NCBI GenBank assembly: GCA_964389495.1 | Contig: CAYMDU010000048.1 | Span: 1 to 12,338 of the forward strand | Length of the DNA: 12,338 nucleotides | Direction: 5' to 3' | Origin: RGIG3009 sp964389495 | Lineage (GTDB): Bacteria; Bacillota; Clostridia; Oscillospirales; Acutalibacteraceae | Shown here: positions 6,179-12,338 of the stretch, in pieces | How the letters are laid out: each line of letters starts with the position of its first letter | Numbering within the stretch: position 1 is the stretch's first letter | Program-made: the position numbers and the translations under genes | Notes under the pieces: generated by a model | Told to the model about the DNA's origin: nothing | Databases searched by the model: none | The model's input: the letters and a program-made list of their open reading frames with translations, nothing else

Positions 6179-6207
6179 TTGCGTTTTGGCGGGGAACATG
6201 GTAAAAT
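6179..6207 (+). promoter_or_regulatory. Promoter of the coiled-coil/ydbC-like/uppP operon
   Basis: TTGCGT (6179-6184), a 17-base spacer and TAAAAT (6202-6207) give a good SigA promoter immediately after the preceding terminator. Transcription would start near 6214, about 20 bases before the first gene's ATG. Confidence 0.8.
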
Positions 6208-6232
6208 GAGTCAGCGGAAAGGAGGAGGACAC

Positions 6233-6820
6233 ATGAGAGAGTATGACGGATTTAAAACCAGCTTCCGCGGATTTGCGCGGGAGGATGTGCTGGCGTATAT
6301 TGACGACCTGCGGGCCGAGCAGCAAGCCGAACAGGAGCTGCAACGGCAACAGGTGGCCACTCTCACCCGGGAGCTGGAAGCGGCGCAACGCCAACTGGCC
6401 GATGCCCCGCAGGCGGCGCAGCGCGAAGAGGCGTTGCGGGCCGAACTGGCCACGGCGCAGGAAGCGGTGCGTTCTCTGACCGAGCAGTTGGCGGCGCAGG
6501 CGCAGGAATTGGCGCAGGCGCAGGCGGTGATTGCCGCCGGGCGCGAACAGGAACTGAGCGACGAGCTGGCGCAGGTGCGCGGCGAGTTGCAGGCGGTGCG
6601 CGAGCGGGAAGCCGAACAGAGCACCCAGCTGGCGCAAACGCATCAGGCGGTGGCGGCGCTGTGGGAAGAAAAAGAAGCGTTCACACACAAGCTGGCCGCG
6701 GCGGCCGCGTTTGCCGACCGGGTGCAGGCCGAAACGGCCGACCTGAAACGCGAACTGGACGGCGGGGCCGCGGCCGACACCAAACCCGCCGACAAGCCCC
6801 TGGAGCGGTGGCTGTTTTAA
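6233..6820 (+). CDS. DivIVA-like coiled-coil protein
   Basis: This protein has 195 residues, with the start set by AAGGAGGAGG (6219-6228) just upstream. The N terminus YDGFKTSFRGFAREDVLAYI resembles the DivIVA/GpsB membrane-targeting head, where an F-x-x-x-x-R-G-[FY]-x-x-x-[ED]-V motif precedes a helix. From about residue 24 to 175 the sequence is an almost unbroken coiled coil rich in Ala, Gln, Glu and Leu, without Pro apart from ADAP. The end is a short acidic/Ala linker and a PLERWLF tail. DivIVA proteins sit on curved inner membrane at poles and septa and recruit partners. The position ahead of uppP and opposite a class A PBP fits a cell-envelope role. The head lacks some typical residues and the family call is moderate; a generic coiled-coil scaffold is the alternative. 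Confidence 0.7.
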   Translation: MREYDGFKTSFRGFAREDVLAYIDDLRAEQQAEQELQRQQVATLTRELEAAQRQLADAPQAAQREEALRAELATAQEAVRSLTEQLAAQAQELAQAQAVIAAGREQELSDELAQVRGELQAVREREAEQSTQLAQTHQAVAALWEEKEAFTHKLAAAAAFADRVQAETADLKRELDGGAAADTKPADKPLERWLF

Positions 6821-6849
6821 TCTGTAACAACAAAAAGGAGTAGAGCAAC

Positions 6850-7071
6850 ATGGCAGAGTTGAAGTATGAAGTGGTTAAGGAACTGGGCGTTTTGTCCGAG
6901 TCGCCCACGGGCTGGCGCAAGGAAATCAATTTGGTGAGCTGGAACGGCCGCGACCCGAAATACGACATTCGCGACTGGGCCCCCGACCGTTCCAAAATGG
7001 GCAAGGGTGTGACCCTGACGGCCGACGAAGTGATTTTGCTGCGCGACCTGCTTGGGGAAATCGACCTGTAA
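6850..7071 (+). CDS. YdbC/PC4-like single-stranded DNA-binding protein
   Basis: This 73-residue cytoplasmic protein matches the YdbC family throughout. The core ELGVLSESPTGWRKEINLVS and the stretch WNGRDPKYDIRDWAPDRSKM, then GKGVTLT and a final helix, are the family's hallmarks. Lactococcus lactis YdbC has the fold of the eukaryotic coactivator PC4 and binds single-stranded DNA; a general role in transcription or DNA maintenance is inferred. Length is typical. AAAGGAG (6834-6840) lies 9 bases before the ATG. It is 29 bases after the coiled-coil gene and its stop codon overlaps the ribosome site of uppP, which implies a common transcript. No functional tie to the envelope genes is obvious. Confidence 0.88.
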   Translation: MAELKYEVVKELGVLSESPTGWRKEINLVSWNGRDPKYDIRDWAPDRSKMGKGVTLTADEVILLRDLLGEIDL

Positions 7072-7083
7072 GGAGGCGGCACG

Positions 7084-7932
7084 ATGAGCACGGTGGCCGA
7101 ATGGCTGAAAGCGCTGTTGCAAGGGGTGGTGCAGGGCATCACCGAATGGTTGCCGGTGAGCAGCACGGCGCATTTGATTTTGGTGGATCGTTTTTTGCCG
7201 TTTTCGTTTTCGCAGGATTTTTTTGATTTGTTTAAGGTGCTGATCCAGCTGGGGTCGATTTTGGCGGTGCTGGTGATGTATTTTCACAAGCTGAACCCGT
7301 TTTCCCCGCGCAAGGCGGCCCCCGAAAAGAAAGCCACCTGGCGGCTGTGGGGCCTGGTGCTGATTGCCAGCGTGCCCGCCATGATTATCGGTGTGCCGCT
7401 GGACGATTTGGTGGACGGGGTGCTGTCGGACACGGCGGTGATTGCCGCTACCCTGACGGTGTACGGCGTGCTCTTTTTGTGGATGGAAAGCCGCCCGCAC
7501 ACCCCGCGTGTGCACACGCCCGCCGACCTGGACTGGCGCACGGCGCTGGGGATTGGCTGCTTTCAGGTGTTGGCACTGATTCCCGGCACGTCGCGTTCCG
7601 GCGCCACCATTTTGGGCGCGGTGCTGTTGGGCTGTTCACGCTACACGGCGGCCGAGTTTTCGTTCTTTATGGCCATTCCCGCCATGGTGGGGGCCAGCGC
7701 GCTGAAAATCTTTAAGTTCTGGCGCGAGGGGCTGACCCTGAGCGGCGCCGAATGGGGCGCGTTGGGCCTGGGCATGGCGGTGGCCTTTGCGGTGTCGCTG
7801 CTGGTGATTCGCTTTTTGATGGACTTTATTAAAAAGCACGACTTTAAGCCGTTTGGCTGGTATCGCATCGGGCTGGGCGTGCTGCTGGCGGTGCTGATGG
7901 CCACGGGTGTGCTGGAAACGGCGCTGGCCTGA
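7084..7932 (+). CDS. uppP: Undecaprenyl-diphosphatase UppP (BacA)
   Basis: UppP removes a phosphate from undecaprenyl diphosphate, regenerating the lipid carrier for peptidoglycan and other wall polymers; extra copies give bacitracin resistance. At 282 residues it has normal length. The first signature QGITEWLPVSSTAH (17-30) contains the catalytic Glu21 and His30. The second, PGTSRSG (167-173), has the essential Arg171. Seven to eight hydrophobic helices fill the rest, including a conserved FKPFGWYRIGLG end. AAGGAGG (7070-7076) overlaps the TAA of the preceding gene and lies 7 bases before the ATG, so translation is probably coupled. It converges on the class A PBP gene, which uses the lipid II made on this carrier. 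Confidence 0.96.
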   Translation: MSTVAEWLKALLQGVVQGITEWLPVSSTAHLILVDRFLPFSFSQDFFDLFKVLIQLGSILAVLVMYFHKLNPFSPRKAAPEKKATWRLWGLVLIASVPAMIIGVPLDDLVDGVLSDTAVIAATLTVYGVLFLWMESRPHTPRVHTPADLDWRTALGIGCFQVLALIPGTSRSGATILGAVLLGCSRYTAAEFSFFMAIPAMVGASALKIFKFWREGLTLSGAEWGALGLGMAVAFAVSLLVIRFLMDFIKKHDFKPFGWYRIGLGVLLAVLMATGVLETALA

Positions 7933-7971
7933 GGCCCTGCGGCAAACGCATGCCATACAACATAACAAAGC

Positions 7972-8003
7972 AAGCGGCGGAAGCAACAGCTTCCGCCGCT
8001 TTT
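7972..8003 (+). terminator. Rho-independent terminator of the uppP operon
   Basis: AAGCGGCGGAAGC (7972-7984) and GCTTCCGCCGCTT (7989-8001) form a perfect 13-pair stem with loop AACA. Four T (8000-8003) overlap and follow the stem. It lies about 40 bases after the uppP stop. Confidence 0.9.
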
Positions 8004-8011
8004 GTGTGTGC

Positions 8012-8043
8012 AAAAAACCGCCGCGCGGGTTTCCGCGCGGCGG
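8012..8043 (-). terminator. Rho-independent terminator of the penicillin-binding protein gene
   Basis: CCGCCGCGCGG (8018-8028) and CCGCGCGGCGG (8033-8043) pair perfectly over 11 positions with a 4-base loop. Six A on the plus strand (8012-8017) become a T tract after the stem on the minus strand. It begins 19 bases past the PBP stop codon. Confidence 0.9.
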
Positions 8044-8062
8044 TGGGACAGCACAAGGAAAA

Positions 8063-10324
8063 TCAGGCCGCGGGCGCGGCGGTGGTGGTGCCGGTGTCGG
8101 TGCCGGTGGTGCCGGCATCGGTGGTATCGGTGCCGGTGGGGACCGAGGAGACCGGGGTGCCGGAGGCATCGAGCCGGTTGACCGGGTCGCCGGTGTGGGC
8201 GGTGCACACGCCGGGCACCTGGCCGGGTTTGTACACGCCGGTTTCTTTGGAGGTGCAACCGGTGGTGGCCAGCAGGCCGGACTGCGTGCAATAGACGGCT
8301 TCGACGGTGGTGCCGGCGTAGGAGTCGAAGGTTTTATCGACGGTGTCGTCGCGCAGGGCCACCATGACTTTGTTCCACAGTTTGCGCGCGGTGCCGGTTT
8401 GGGTGCTTTTGAGTTTTTGGTTTTGGTCGTAGCCGAACCAGCTGGCGGCGACATATTGCGAGGTGCCGCCCACCAGCCACACATCGTTGTTTTCGGTGGT
8501 GGTACCGGTTTTGGCAAACACTTCCCAATCGGTCCACGAGCCTTTGATGGAGCGGGCGGTGCCCTTGCTGCCCGTGACCACATTTTGCAGCAGGCGGTTC
8601 ATGACATAGGCGGAATCGACATCGAGCACCTGCACATTGGTGGGGCCTTTGGTGAGAAGCACTTCGCCGTTTTGTTCCACGCGGGTGTAGGAATAGGGTT
8701 CGTTGTAGATGCCGCCGTTGCCGAAGATTTGATAGGCGGCGGCGATTTCCTGAATGTAGACGCCGTTGGTGAGGCCGCCGAGGGTCATGGGGGCGTAGTC
8801 GATGTCGGTGTTGCCCTTGCCGTCGGAAGTGACCAGCGACGAGAGTTTGAGCGAGTTGGTGAGGAAATCAAACGAGCGCTGGGGGGTGAGGGTTTGCATG
8901 ATTTGCGCCGGCACCGTGTTGTAGGAGGCTTGCAGGGCGGCGTTCACGGTGGTCCAGCCGCGATCGACCGGGGTGTTGTACCCGTAGTTGCGGGGCCACT
9001 TGGTGCCGTCTTTGAGGGTGATGTAGCAATCGCGAATGGGCGAGGAATAGTTGATGAGGTTGAGTTGCACGGCGGGGGCATAGACCGCAATGGGTTTCAT
9101 GGCCGAGCCGGGCTGACGCACCGACGAGGTGGCGCGGTTGAAAATGCGGTTGGCGGTTTTTTCGCCGCGGCCGCCCACCACCGCCACGGTTTTGCCGGTG
9201 TAGTCCATGACATAGATGGCGGCTTGCGGGTCGGCTTCGTCGCCTTCGAGTTTGGCGGGGAAGTTGCTTTCGTCGGCGTAGACGGCTTCGGCTTTGGCTT
9301 GCAGGGCGGGGTCTTCGCAGGAATAGATGGTGAGCCCGCCGTAGAACACCATGTTTTTGGCCTGGGCTTCGGTGTAGCCGTAGGTGCTTTCCAAATCGTC
9401 GATCACTTCGTCGATGAGCATGTCGGTGTAGTAGTCGTAGACCTGGGTGGCCGTGGTGTTGCTGACAAAATAGAGTTCTTCGCCCAAGGCCTGCCGGTAT
9501 TCATCGCTGGTGATGAAGCCGAGTTCGTGCATTTTGTACAGCACGGTGCGCTGACGGCTGAGCAGGGCTTTGGGGTGGGTGTAGGGATTGTAGCGGCTGG
9601 GGTTGTTGGTGATGCTGGCCAGCACGGCACATTCCGCCAGCGACAGTTCGGACACGTCTTTGCCGAAATAGGTACGCGCACCCGCGCCCACCCCTTCGAT
9701 GGTGCCGGTGAGCGGCAGAATGTTGAGGTAGGCTTGCAGGATTTCGTCTTTGGTGTAGTATTCTTCCATTTCGATGGCGGTGAAAATTTCGGTGACTTTG
9801 CGCGAGATGGAATGGCTGTCGTTCCCGGTGAGGTTTTTCACCAGCTGCTGGGTGAGGGTGGAGCCGCCGTATTCGGTGTCGTTAAAATGCAGCACCAGGT
9901 TGGCAATGGCCGACACGGTGCGTTTCCAGTCGACGCCGTAGTGTTCGTGGAAGCGTTCGTCTTCGATGGCGATGACGGCGTTTTGCAAATTCACGGGGAT
10001 GTCGCTGAGGTTGGCCCATTCGCGCTGCACGCCCGCGATGCGCTGGTATTCTCGGTAGGTGCCGGAGTCGTCTTTGACCAGAATGACCGAGGTTTGGTTT
10101 TCGTTGATGAGATCGACATCGGGCAGGCTGCCTTCGCCGGTGAAGTTGGTGGCCAGATACACCGTGAGCACACAGGCCACGATGCAGCCGGTGATGATGA
10201 CGATGAGCCCGACGGTGACAACACTGCGGCCGATGAGTGAGAGCACCCGACGCAGACGCGGCGAGGACAGTTTTCGGGACAGTGTTTCCCACACGGCGGA
10301 CACAGCGGGTTTGCGGAAGGTCAT
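8063..10324 (-). CDS. Class A penicillin-binding protein (PBP1A-type transglycosylase/transpeptidase)
   Basis: This bifunctional enzyme polymerises lipid II into glycan strands and cross-links the stem peptides outside the membrane. It has 753 residues. A basic cytoplasmic N terminus (1-33) precedes one membrane helix (34-57). The GT51 transglycosylase domain (about 90-270) has EDERFHEHYG with catalytic Glu121, GGSTLTQQL (153-161) and RKVTEIFTAIEMEEYYTK. The transpeptidase domain (about 365-640) has SAMK (Ser407 nucleophile, Lys410), SYN (467-469) and KTG (605-607). The last 70 residues contain four Cys in a CTQ...GCTS...VCT region and end in a Thr/Gly/Asp-rich tail, probably disordered. AAAGGAG (10333-10339, minus strand) lies 8 bases before the ATG. 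The gene is monocistronic, convergent with uppP and divergent from the BofC-like gene. Confidence 0.96.
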   Translation of the reverse strand: MTFRKPAVSAVWETLSRKLSSPRLRRVLSLIGRSVVTVGLIVIITGCIVACVLTVYLATNFTGEGSLPDVDLINENQTSVILVKDDSGTYREYQRIAGVQREWANLSDIPVNLQNAVIAIEDERFHEHYGVDWKRTVSAIANLVLHFNDTEYGGSTLTQQLVKNLTGNDSHSISRKVTEIFTAIEMEEYYTKDEILQAYLNILPLTGTIEGVGAGARTYFGKDVSELSLAECAVLASITNNPSRYNPYTHPKALLSRQRTVLYKMHELGFITSDEYRQALGEELYFVSNTTATQVYDYYTDMLIDEVIDDLESTYGYTEAQAKNMVFYGGLTIYSCEDPALQAKAEAVYADESNFPAKLEGDEADPQAAIYVMDYTGKTVAVVGGRGEKTANRIFNRATSSVRQPGSAMKPIAVYAPAVQLNLINYSSPIRDCYITLKDGTKWPRNYGYNTPVDRGWTTVNAALQASYNTVPAQIMQTLTPQRSFDFLTNSLKLSSLVTSDGKGNTDIDYAPMTLGGLTNGVYIQEIAAAYQIFGNGGIYNEPYSYTRVEQNGEVLLTKGPTNVQVLDVDSAYVMNRLLQNVVTGSKGTARSIKGSWTDWEVFAKTGTTTENNDVWLVGGTSQYVAASWFGYDQNQKLKSTQTGTARKLWNKVMVALRDDTVDKTFDSYAGTTVEAVYCTQSGLLATTGCTSKETGVYKPGQVPGVCTAHTGDPVNRLDASGTPVSSVPTGTDTTDAGTTGTDTGTTTAAPAA

Positions 10325-10342
10325 GGCGAATTCTCCTTTGCT

Positions 10343-10372
10343 TTGTTACATACCTACACATACCGATACAAT
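10343..10372 (+). promoter_or_regulatory. Candidate promoter of the BofC-like gene, overlapping the divergent PBP promoter
   Basis: TTGTTA (10343-10348), an 18-base spacer and TACAAT (10367-10372) suit a SigA promoter on the plus strand, with a start near 10379. It would leave a leader of about 90 bases before the ATG at 10468. Its -10 box and start lie on top of the PBP -10 region, so the two promoters may compete. Confidence 0.5.
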
Positions 10373-10377
10373 GATAT

Positions 10378-10404
10378 ATTATAGCAGAAATGCCGAAATG
10401 TCAA
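10378..10404 (-). promoter_or_regulatory. Promoter of the class A PBP gene
   Basis: On the minus strand there is a perfect TTGACA (10404-10399) and a perfect TATAAT (10383-10378). The spacer is only 15 bases, which is short, but the -10 box is preceded by TG one base away (TGCTATAAT), an extended -10 that compensates. Transcription would start near 10371, about 46 bases before the ATG. Confidence 0.8.
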
Positions 10405-10467
10405 ATCCATTTTGCAAAGAATAATCGGCGGGGGGCGGTGAACACTAACAAAAAAGGGGGACAGGAC

Positions 10468-10803
10468 ATGGAACAAACCGAAAAGGAACGCGAGCGGCGG
10501 TGGGTGCCGGTGTGGATTGCCTGCGGGCTGTTGGTGGGGGCGGCCATGTGGGCCAGCACGCTGTTGCCCACGGGCGGCGAGCGGGCGGCGGTGGGGGAGC
10601 CCACGGCGGCGGGGTTTCCGCAGGTGCTGACGGTGCGCGACGGGCAGCTGGTGTTGCTGGCCGAGCCGGACGGCGCGGTGGCGGAGCGGTATGAGGTGTT
10701 TGTGCGGGCGTTGCCCGAAGAGGAGCAGCGGCGGTTGGCGGCGGGGGTGACGGTGAACAGCGAAGAGGAACTGGCCGCGCTGCTGGAAGACTACACCGGC
10801 TGA
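10468..10803 (+). CDS. Membrane-anchored BofC C-terminal-domain-like protein
   Basis: This is a 111-residue protein. The chosen ATG follows AAGGGGG (10454-10460) by 7 bases; the frame is open to 10390 but upstream codons lie in the leader and lack a ribosome site. A charged N terminus (1-11) and one membrane helix (12-33) predict a short outer domain. That domain matches the BofC C-terminal domain of Bacillus and Clostridia: a strand pair around VLTVRDGQLVLLAEPDG, then YEVFVRALPEEEQRRLAAGV and the closing LAALLEDYTG, like the typical LPxxDRxxLxxGI...LEDY. In Bacillus subtilis BofC tunes the SpoIVB checkpoint for pro-sigma-K processing. The full BofC N-terminal domain is absent here, so that exact role is not implied. 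It is divergent from the PBP gene and has no terminator before the helicase promoter. Confidence 0.75.
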   Translation: MEQTEKERERRWVPVWIACGLLVGAAMWASTLLPTGGERAAVGEPTAAGFPQVLTVRDGQLVLLAEPDGAVAERYEVFVRALPEEEQRRLAAGVTVNSEEELAALLEDYTG

Positions 10804-10817
10804 GGGTAAAAAGGCAC

Positions 10818-10846
10818 TTGCATGTGGGGCGCGTTTGTGGTACAAT
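10818..10846 (+). promoter_or_regulatory. Promoter of the DEAD-box helicase-lepA unit
   Basis: TTGCAT (10818-10823), a 17-base spacer and TACAAT (10841-10846) form a strong SigA promoter. Transcription near 10853 gives a leader of about 45 bases that carries GGAGG (10884-10888). Confidence 0.82.
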
Positions 10847-10898
10847 ACATTAAATATAGCAACAAGCAAGTTGACAAACGGCCGGAGGATGCGAAAAC

Positions 10899-12110
10899 AT
10901 GGCGGAAGAAAACAAAAACGGATTTGAAACATTGGAGCTGCGGCCGGAACTGATGCGGGCGCTGTCGGCCATGGGGTTCACCCAGGCCACCCCCATTCAG
11001 GAGCAGGCCATTCCGCCGCTGCTGGAAGGGCGCGATGTGATTGCCAAGGCGCCCACGGGCACCGGCAAAACCTGTTCGTTCGGTATTCCGCTGTTGGAGT
11101 GCTTTCGGCCCGATTGCCACGACATTCAGGGAATTGTGATTTGCCCCACCCGCGAGCTGTGTATTCAGATTGCGGAGGATTTGAAGCTGCTGGCGGCCTA
11201 CACGCCGGAAATTCACATTGTGGCGCTGTATGGCGGGCAGCCGTTGCAACGCCAGTTTGCCGCGCTGAAAAAGGAGCCGCACATTGTGGTGGCCACGCCG
11301 GGGCGGTTGCTGGACCACATGAACCGCGGCACGGTGTGGCTGGGCAATGTGTACACGGCGGTGCTGGACGAAGCCGACGAAATGCTGAAAATGGGATTTG
11401 TGCGCGATGTGCGCAAGATTTTGAACGCCACGCCGAGCGACACGCAGGTGGCGCTGTTCAGTGCCACCATTTCCCGCGAGGTGATGGATGTGGCGTGGGA
11501 GTACCAGCACGACGCCGTGGAAATCACGGTGGAAGCCAAAGGCGACGACCGCCCGCGCATTGCGCAGTATGCGATGGAAGTGCCGGAAAGCGACCGGCTG
11601 GACACGGTGTGTGCGCTGGTGCGGGCACTGGCGGTGCATCGGGGCATGATTTTCTGCAACCGCAAAAGCACGGTGCAATGGCTCACCAAACAGTTGCAAA
11701 AGCGCGGCTGTTCGGTGGATTGTCTGCACGGCGATATTCCGCAGGGCCAGCGCAATCAGGTGATGACCGGGTTCCGCAAGGGCAAGTTTGAACTGCTGGC
11801 GGCCACCGATGTGGCGGCTCGCGGCATTGATGTGGACGATGTGGAACTGGTGATTAACTACGACATTCCCGACGAAAACGAATACTATCTGCACCGCATT
11901 GGGCGCACCGGCCGGGCCAAGCGGCACGGCATGGCGGTGACCTTCATGACCGACATGGACCGGTATCGCATGCGGGACATTCGCAAATACACCCGTTCGG
12001 AGATTGTTGACATGGTGATCGGGGCCGACGGGGTGCCGATGTGTGCCGACGGGTCGGCGTTTCCCGGCGCGGCGGTGACGGAACAGGAGGGTGTGCATGG
12101 CACAGCGTGA
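10899..12110 (+). CDS. DEAD-box ATP-dependent RNA helicase (CshA/DeaD-like)
   Basis: This cytoplasmic enzyme unwinds short RNA duplexes with ATP, acting in ribosome assembly, mRNA decay or cold adaptation. At 403 residues it is a near-minimal core. All motifs are present in order: Q motif GFTQATPIQEQ (26-36), Walker A APTGTGKT (51-58), PTREL, the TPGR motif, DEAD (157-160), SAT (188-190), a MIFCNRK motif IV, ATDVAARGID motif V and HRIGRTGR (332-339). After motif VI only about 60 residues remain, without the DbpA RNA-binding domain or the basic C-terminal extension of CshA/DeaD proteins, so targeting may depend on partners. GGAGG lies 10 bases before the ATG. Its last 14 bases overlap lepA. 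Confidence 0.95.
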   Translation: MAEENKNGFETLELRPELMRALSAMGFTQATPIQEQAIPPLLEGRDVIAKAPTGTGKTCSFGIPLLECFRPDCHDIQGIVICPTRELCIQIAEDLKLLAAYTPEIHIVALYGGQPLQRQFAALKKEPHIVVATPGRLLDHMNRGTVWLGNVYTAVLDEADEMLKMGFVRDVRKILNATPSDTQVALFSATISREVMDVAWEYQHDAVEITVEAKGDDRPRIAQYAMEVPESDRLDTVCALVRALAVHRGMIFCNRKSTVQWLTKQLQKRGCSVDCLHGDIPQGQRNQVMTGFRKGKFELLAATDVAARGIDVDDVELVINYDIPDENEYYLHRIGRTGRAKRHGMAVTFMTDMDRYRMRDIRKYTRSEIVDMVIGADGVPMCADGSAFPGAAVTEQEGVHGTA

Positions 12111-12338
12111 TCATACCCGCAATTTTTGCATTATTGCGCACATCGACCACGGCAAGTCCACCCTGGCCGACCGCATTTTGGAGCAAACCCGCGCGGTGGC
12201 GTTGCGCGACATGGAGGACCAGCTGCTGGACAGCATGGACCTGGAACGCGAGCGCGGCATCACCATCAAGGCGCACGCGGTGACGGTGTCGTACGACGCC
12301 GACGACGGCGATACCTATCTGTTTAACCTGATTGACAC
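12097..12338 (+). CDS. lepA: Elongation factor 4 (LepA), N-terminal part (3' end outside window)
   Basis: LepA is a translational GTPase that binds ribosomes and is linked to back-translocation and to initiation or biogenesis of 30S subunits. Eighty codons are visible. The P-loop AHIDHGKSTL (14-23), the switch I segment RERGITIKA (51-59) and the preceding LDSMDLE are specific for LepA within the EF-G/EF-Tu class. The window ends in LIDT, the start of the G3 motif DTPGH. AGGAGG (12085-12090) lies 6 bases before the ATG at 12097, inside the end of the helicase gene and in another frame, so translation is probably coupled. A normal LepA has about 600 residues. Confidence 0.95.
   Translation, partial: MAQRDHTRNFCIIAHIDHGKSTLADRILEQTRAVALRDMEDQLLDSMDLERERGITIKAHAVTVSYDADDGDTYLFNLID

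Noticed and set aside
8080..8150. Simple-sequence repeat region GGTGCCGGTG
   Set aside because: It is the codons of the Thr/Gly/Asp-rich PBP tail, not an independent DNA element.
7907..10240. Long plus-strand open frame opposite the PBP gene
   Set aside because: Gly/Val/Phe-rich antisense translation of a well-supported PBP; no start signal and no recognisable family.

Overview
The window reads as chromosomal DNA from a high-GC, low-GC-phylum-type Gram-positive anaerobe, most likely a gut Clostridia member near the Oscillospiraceae/Ruminococcaceae. This rests on five things: a pyruvate,phosphate dikinase, a circularly permuted family-3 beta-glucosidase of the Ruminococcus/Butyrivibrio type, a BofC-like protein, strong AGGAGG ribosome sites, and TTGACA/TATAAT-type promoters. 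The assignment is inference from gene content. No rRNA or other taxonomic marker is present.

Layout. (1) 1-730: the 3' end of ppdK and a textbook terminator. (2) 731-1095: AT-richer DNA with no supported gene but two clear inverted repeats. (3) 1096-1793: a strong promoter, a small membrane protein (DUF4282-like plus a C-terminal zinc ribbon) and a bidirectional terminator. (4) 1855-2390: a decay zone holding the 3' end of a Gfo/Idh/MocA oxidoreductase gene on the minus strand, then the 3' ends of two different AraC-family regulators on the plus strand. (5) 2446-6166: a promoter and a probable transcription unit of a permuted GH3 beta-glucosidase, a single-pass membrane protein of unknown function and a 49-residue protein made of six QNxQxx repeats, closed by a terminator. 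(6) 6179-8003: a promoter and an operon of a DivIVA-like coiled-coil protein, a YdbC/PC4-like DNA-binding protein and UppP. (7) 8012-10404: a minus-strand class A penicillin-binding protein with its own promoter and terminator. (8) 10343-12338: on the plus strand a BofC-like membrane protein, a strong promoter, a DEAD-box RNA helicase and the start of lepA, which overlaps the helicase gene by 14 nt.

How the genes fit together. uppP (recycling of the undecaprenyl carrier), the class A PBP (polymerisation and cross-linking of peptidoglycan) and the DivIVA-like protein form a cell-envelope neighbourhood. uppP and the PBP gene converge on two back-to-back terminators. The PBP and BofC-like genes diverge from overlapping promoters. 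The helicase-lepA pair is an RNA/translation unit. The GH3 enzyme lacks a signal peptide and probably hydrolyses imported oligosaccharides; the broken oxidoreductase and AraC regulators just upstream look like remains of an older sugar-utilisation locus.

No RNA gene, CRISPR array, insertion sequence or complete phage gene was found. The least explained items are the decay zone, the perfect 18-nt-register hexapeptide repeat gene, and the structured non-coding stretch after ppdK.
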